Positions 62,805 through 64,000 of a stretch of DNA of 64,000 nt are shown here, piece by piece (the first letter of the stretch is position 1; each line of letters begins with the position of its first letter). The translations under genes and the position numbers were made by a program. The notes under the pieces were generated by a model. It worked only from the letters and a program-made list of their open reading frames with translations. It did no database searches and had not been told where the DNA came from. Source of the stretch: Gryllotalpicola protaetiae (GTDB lineage: Bacteria; Actinomycetota; Actinomycetes; Actinomycetales; Microbacteriaceae); contig NZ_CP032624.1 of the NCBI RefSeq assembly GCF_003627055.1, positions 3,038,001-3,102,000 of the forward strand. The letters run 5' to 3'.

Positions 62805-63350
62805 TCAGCCCTGCGGGGGAGTGGTGTCGCTGCCGGTCGTGAACTTCACGCCGAGCGTCTGGCCGGGCTTCAGCTGCTCGGTCGTGATGCCGCTCTGGGC
62901 GTAGTCCCACTGGCCGGCGGCAGAGTCGCGCACCCAGACGGCCCAGTACGCGAACGCGGCCGGCATCCCCGCGCATTTCTCGGTATACGGCGCCTGGCCG
63001 GGAACGTCGATCGGCTTCGACGCGGACGGCTCGCCGTTCACGCGGCATACGACCTGGTCGCCGTACTGCTGGGTGCCCTCGGTCGTGACGCCGACGGCCT
63101 TCAGCGCGGCAGCGGCGGTGAGAGGGGCGGATGCCGGCGCGCACGCATTCACGTCATCGGCCCCCAGCAAGCCGAACTGCACGGTCACGAACACGCCCGT
63201 GCAGTCGGCGGCGCTCGTGACCGCCGGGCTCGGCGACACAGCCACGGCATGAGTCGGCCCCGTGCCGACAGTGGGCTCGCCGCTCGCGCAGCCGGTAAGC
63301 GCGAACGCCGCGGCGGCAGCGAGGGCGAGGGCGGTGAGCGTGCGACGCAT
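62805..63350 (-). CDS. Lipoprotein with DUF4430 (transcobalamin C-terminal-like) domain
   Basis: A 181-aa lipoprotein: signal MRRTLTALALAAAAAFALTG with lipobox LTGC, a Thr/Pro/Ser linker, then a domain with VTVQFGLLG near 55, a Cys pair (DCTG and NACAP), and YWAVWVRDSAAGQWDYAQSG with LKPGQTLGVKF near the end. The tail resembles DUF4430, the transcobalamin/intrinsic-factor C-terminal fold. It is first in the transporter operon, so it probably captures the substrate at the cell surface. ATG 63350 follows TAGCCT by seven bases. Confidence 0.75.
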   Translation of the reverse strand: MRRTLTALALAAAAAFALTGCASGEPTVGTGPTHAVAVSPSPAVTSAADCTGVFVTVQFGLLGADDVNACAPASAPLTAAAALKAVGVTTEGTQQYGDQVVCRVNGEPSASKPIDVPGQAPYTEKCAGMPAAFAYWAVWVRDSAAGQWDYAQSGITTEQLKPGQTLGVKFTTGSDTTPPQG

Positions 63351-63357
63351 GGGCTCA

Positions 63358-63363
63358 AGGCTA
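63358..63363 (-). promoter_or_regulatory. -10 hexamer TAGCCT of the lipoprotein/ECF transporter operon
   Basis: TAGCCT ends seven bases before ATG 63350 and is the only promoter evident for the three-gene operon. No cobalamin riboswitch fits in the available space. Confidence 0.5.
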
Positions 63364-63420
63364 CCGGCGGGCAGGAACCGCTCGGGTGAGCGGGGTCTTG
63401 TGCGAAGCATCCGCTCGCGC

Positions 63421-63443
63421 TAACGTACAACCAAATGGTTGTA
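63421..63443 (+). promoter_or_regulatory. Leaderless promoter and overlapping palindromic operator of the ArsR gene
   Basis: TAACGT (63421-63426) is the -10 hexamer, eight bases before ATG 63435. An 18-bp perfect palindrome, TACAACCAAATGGTTGTA (63426-63443), starts in the -10 and covers the start codon. A repressor bound there would block transcription start directly, which fits autoregulation by the ArsR protein. Confidence 0.65.
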
Positions 63444-63776
63444 GATAGTGACATTGACCGCATCTTCCACGCACTGGCTGATGCGACCAGGCGCGACATC
63501 GTGACCCGCGTGCTGCAGAGGCCGCACTCGGTGAGCGAGCTCGCGGCCGGCTATGCGATGAGCTTCGCGGCCGTGCAGAAGCACGTCGCGGTGCTCGAGA
63601 GGGCGGCGCTCGTGAGCAAGAGCAGGAACGGCCGCGAGCAGCTCGTGAGCGGCGAGGTCGACACGATCGGGCGCGCGCGCGAGCTGCTGGGCCGTTACGA
63701 ACGGCTCTGGCACGCGCGGGCGAACGCGATCGACGCGCTGCTCGCCGCAGAGAACGACACGAACAACGAGAACTAA
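63435..63776 (+). CDS. ArsR-family winged-helix regulator
   Basis: A 113-aa ArsR-type regulator: DIDRIFHALADATRRDIVTRV at the start, recognition region SVSELAAGYAMSFAAVQKHVAVLERAALV (about 34-62), and a beta-wing SKSRNGREQLVS. No metal-binding Cys cluster is present; this belongs to the metal-independent type that pairs with AHSA1 genes. It is followed after 12 bp by such a gene. Confidence 0.9.
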   Translation: MVVDSDIDRIFHALADATRRDIVTRVLQRPHSVSELAAGYAMSFAAVQKHVAVLERAALVSKSRNGREQLVSGEVDTIGRARELLGRYERLWHARANAIDALLAAENDTNNEN

Positions 63777-63788
63777 GGGGAAGGCATC

Positions 63789-64000
63789 ATGCCCGTCATC
63801 TCATCCACGCGGGATCCGGAAGCCCGCAGTCTCACCATCGTCTGCGAGTTCGCGGCACCCGTCGAGCGCATCTGGCAGCTGTGGGAGGACCCGCGCCAGC
63901 TCGAGAAGTGGTGGTGCCCCGAGCCGTTCCCGGCGACCTTCGAGACCCACGACCTCACGCCGGGCGGCACCTCGAGCTACTACTCGACCGGCCCCGCCGG
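63789..64000 (+). CDS. AHSA1/SRPBCC-family protein (N-terminal part, cut by window edge)
   Basis: 70 residues of an AHSA1-type START-like protein: LTIVCEFAAPVERIWQLWED, then PRQLEKWWCPEPFPATFETHDLTPGG. The domain normally runs about 150 aa, so half lies outside the window. GGGGAAGG precedes ATG 63789. ArsR-AHSA1 pairs are common in actinobacteria; ligands are unknown. Confidence 0.88.
   Translation, partial: MPVISSTRDPEARSLTIVCEFAAPVERIWQLWEDPRQLEKWWCPEPFPATFETHDLTPGGTSSYYSTGPA

Overview
The window is about 70% GC on both strands. Its intrinsic motifs (GTG starts, TANNNT -10 hexamers 5-8 nt before start codons, frequent GGATGC/GCATCC) and gene set (SCO1664-type kinase-like protein with a histidine phosphatase, MoxR/DUF58/VWA operon, ECF42 sigma factor with a YCII partner, actinobacterial Rhs/WapA-type toxins) point to an actinobacterium, most likely of the Microbacteriaceae. 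No rRNA, tRNA, CRISPR array or replication origin was seen.

Layout. 1-3215: a partial TetR regulator divergent from an MFS transporter and GH20 beta-N-acetylhexosaminidase (aminosugar use). 3549-4696: a membrane protein, probably an anti-sigma factor, overlapping an ECF sigma gene. 4935-8127: two alpha/beta hydrolases, a VOC protein, a GNAT acetyltransferase and a 58-aa His/acid-rich small protein. 8225-10970: GABA catabolism (succinate-semialdehyde dehydrogenase and GABA transaminase, convergent). 11014-20940: YdeI-like, DUF72, DEAD-box helicase, DUF2255-like, SCO1664-like plus phosphatase, GlgX, MetE-C-like and PabB-like genes. 21041-28632: a minus-strand run of S1C protease, MoxR, DUF58, two VWA proteins, a TAP-type lipoprotein hydrolase and ChrA.

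28726-47470 is the accessory island. A LuxR-type regulator is divergent from a two-gene Rhs/WapA system: a secreted DNRLRE/LamG protein and a 2112-aa secreted Rhs protein ending in a REase-7-like nuclease tip. The last part of the rhs gene, with its toxin tip and two downstream genes, is repeated with an exact period of 2755 bp. A third partial copy carries a different, GIY-YIG-like toxin and an Imm26-like immunity gene. Beyond it lie a decayed GH-E toxin tip, its probable ankyrin immunity gene, an unknown gene, an Rhs fragment, an ISL3-family transposase remnant and another REase-7 toxin fragment. This reads as an active toxin/immunity locus followed by silent cassettes and debris.

47548-64000 returns to core-like genes: YCII plus ECF42 sigma, a higA antitoxin with only the tail of higB, SDR, hydrolase, phosphoesterase, DUF1801, a lipase-maturation-factor protein, an FAD oxidoreductase, cobalamin-dependent methionine synthase (metH), a three-gene ECF transporter set (S component, fused T-A-A', DUF4430-like lipoprotein) that I infer takes up cobalamin, and a divergent ArsR/AHSA1 pair cut by the window end.
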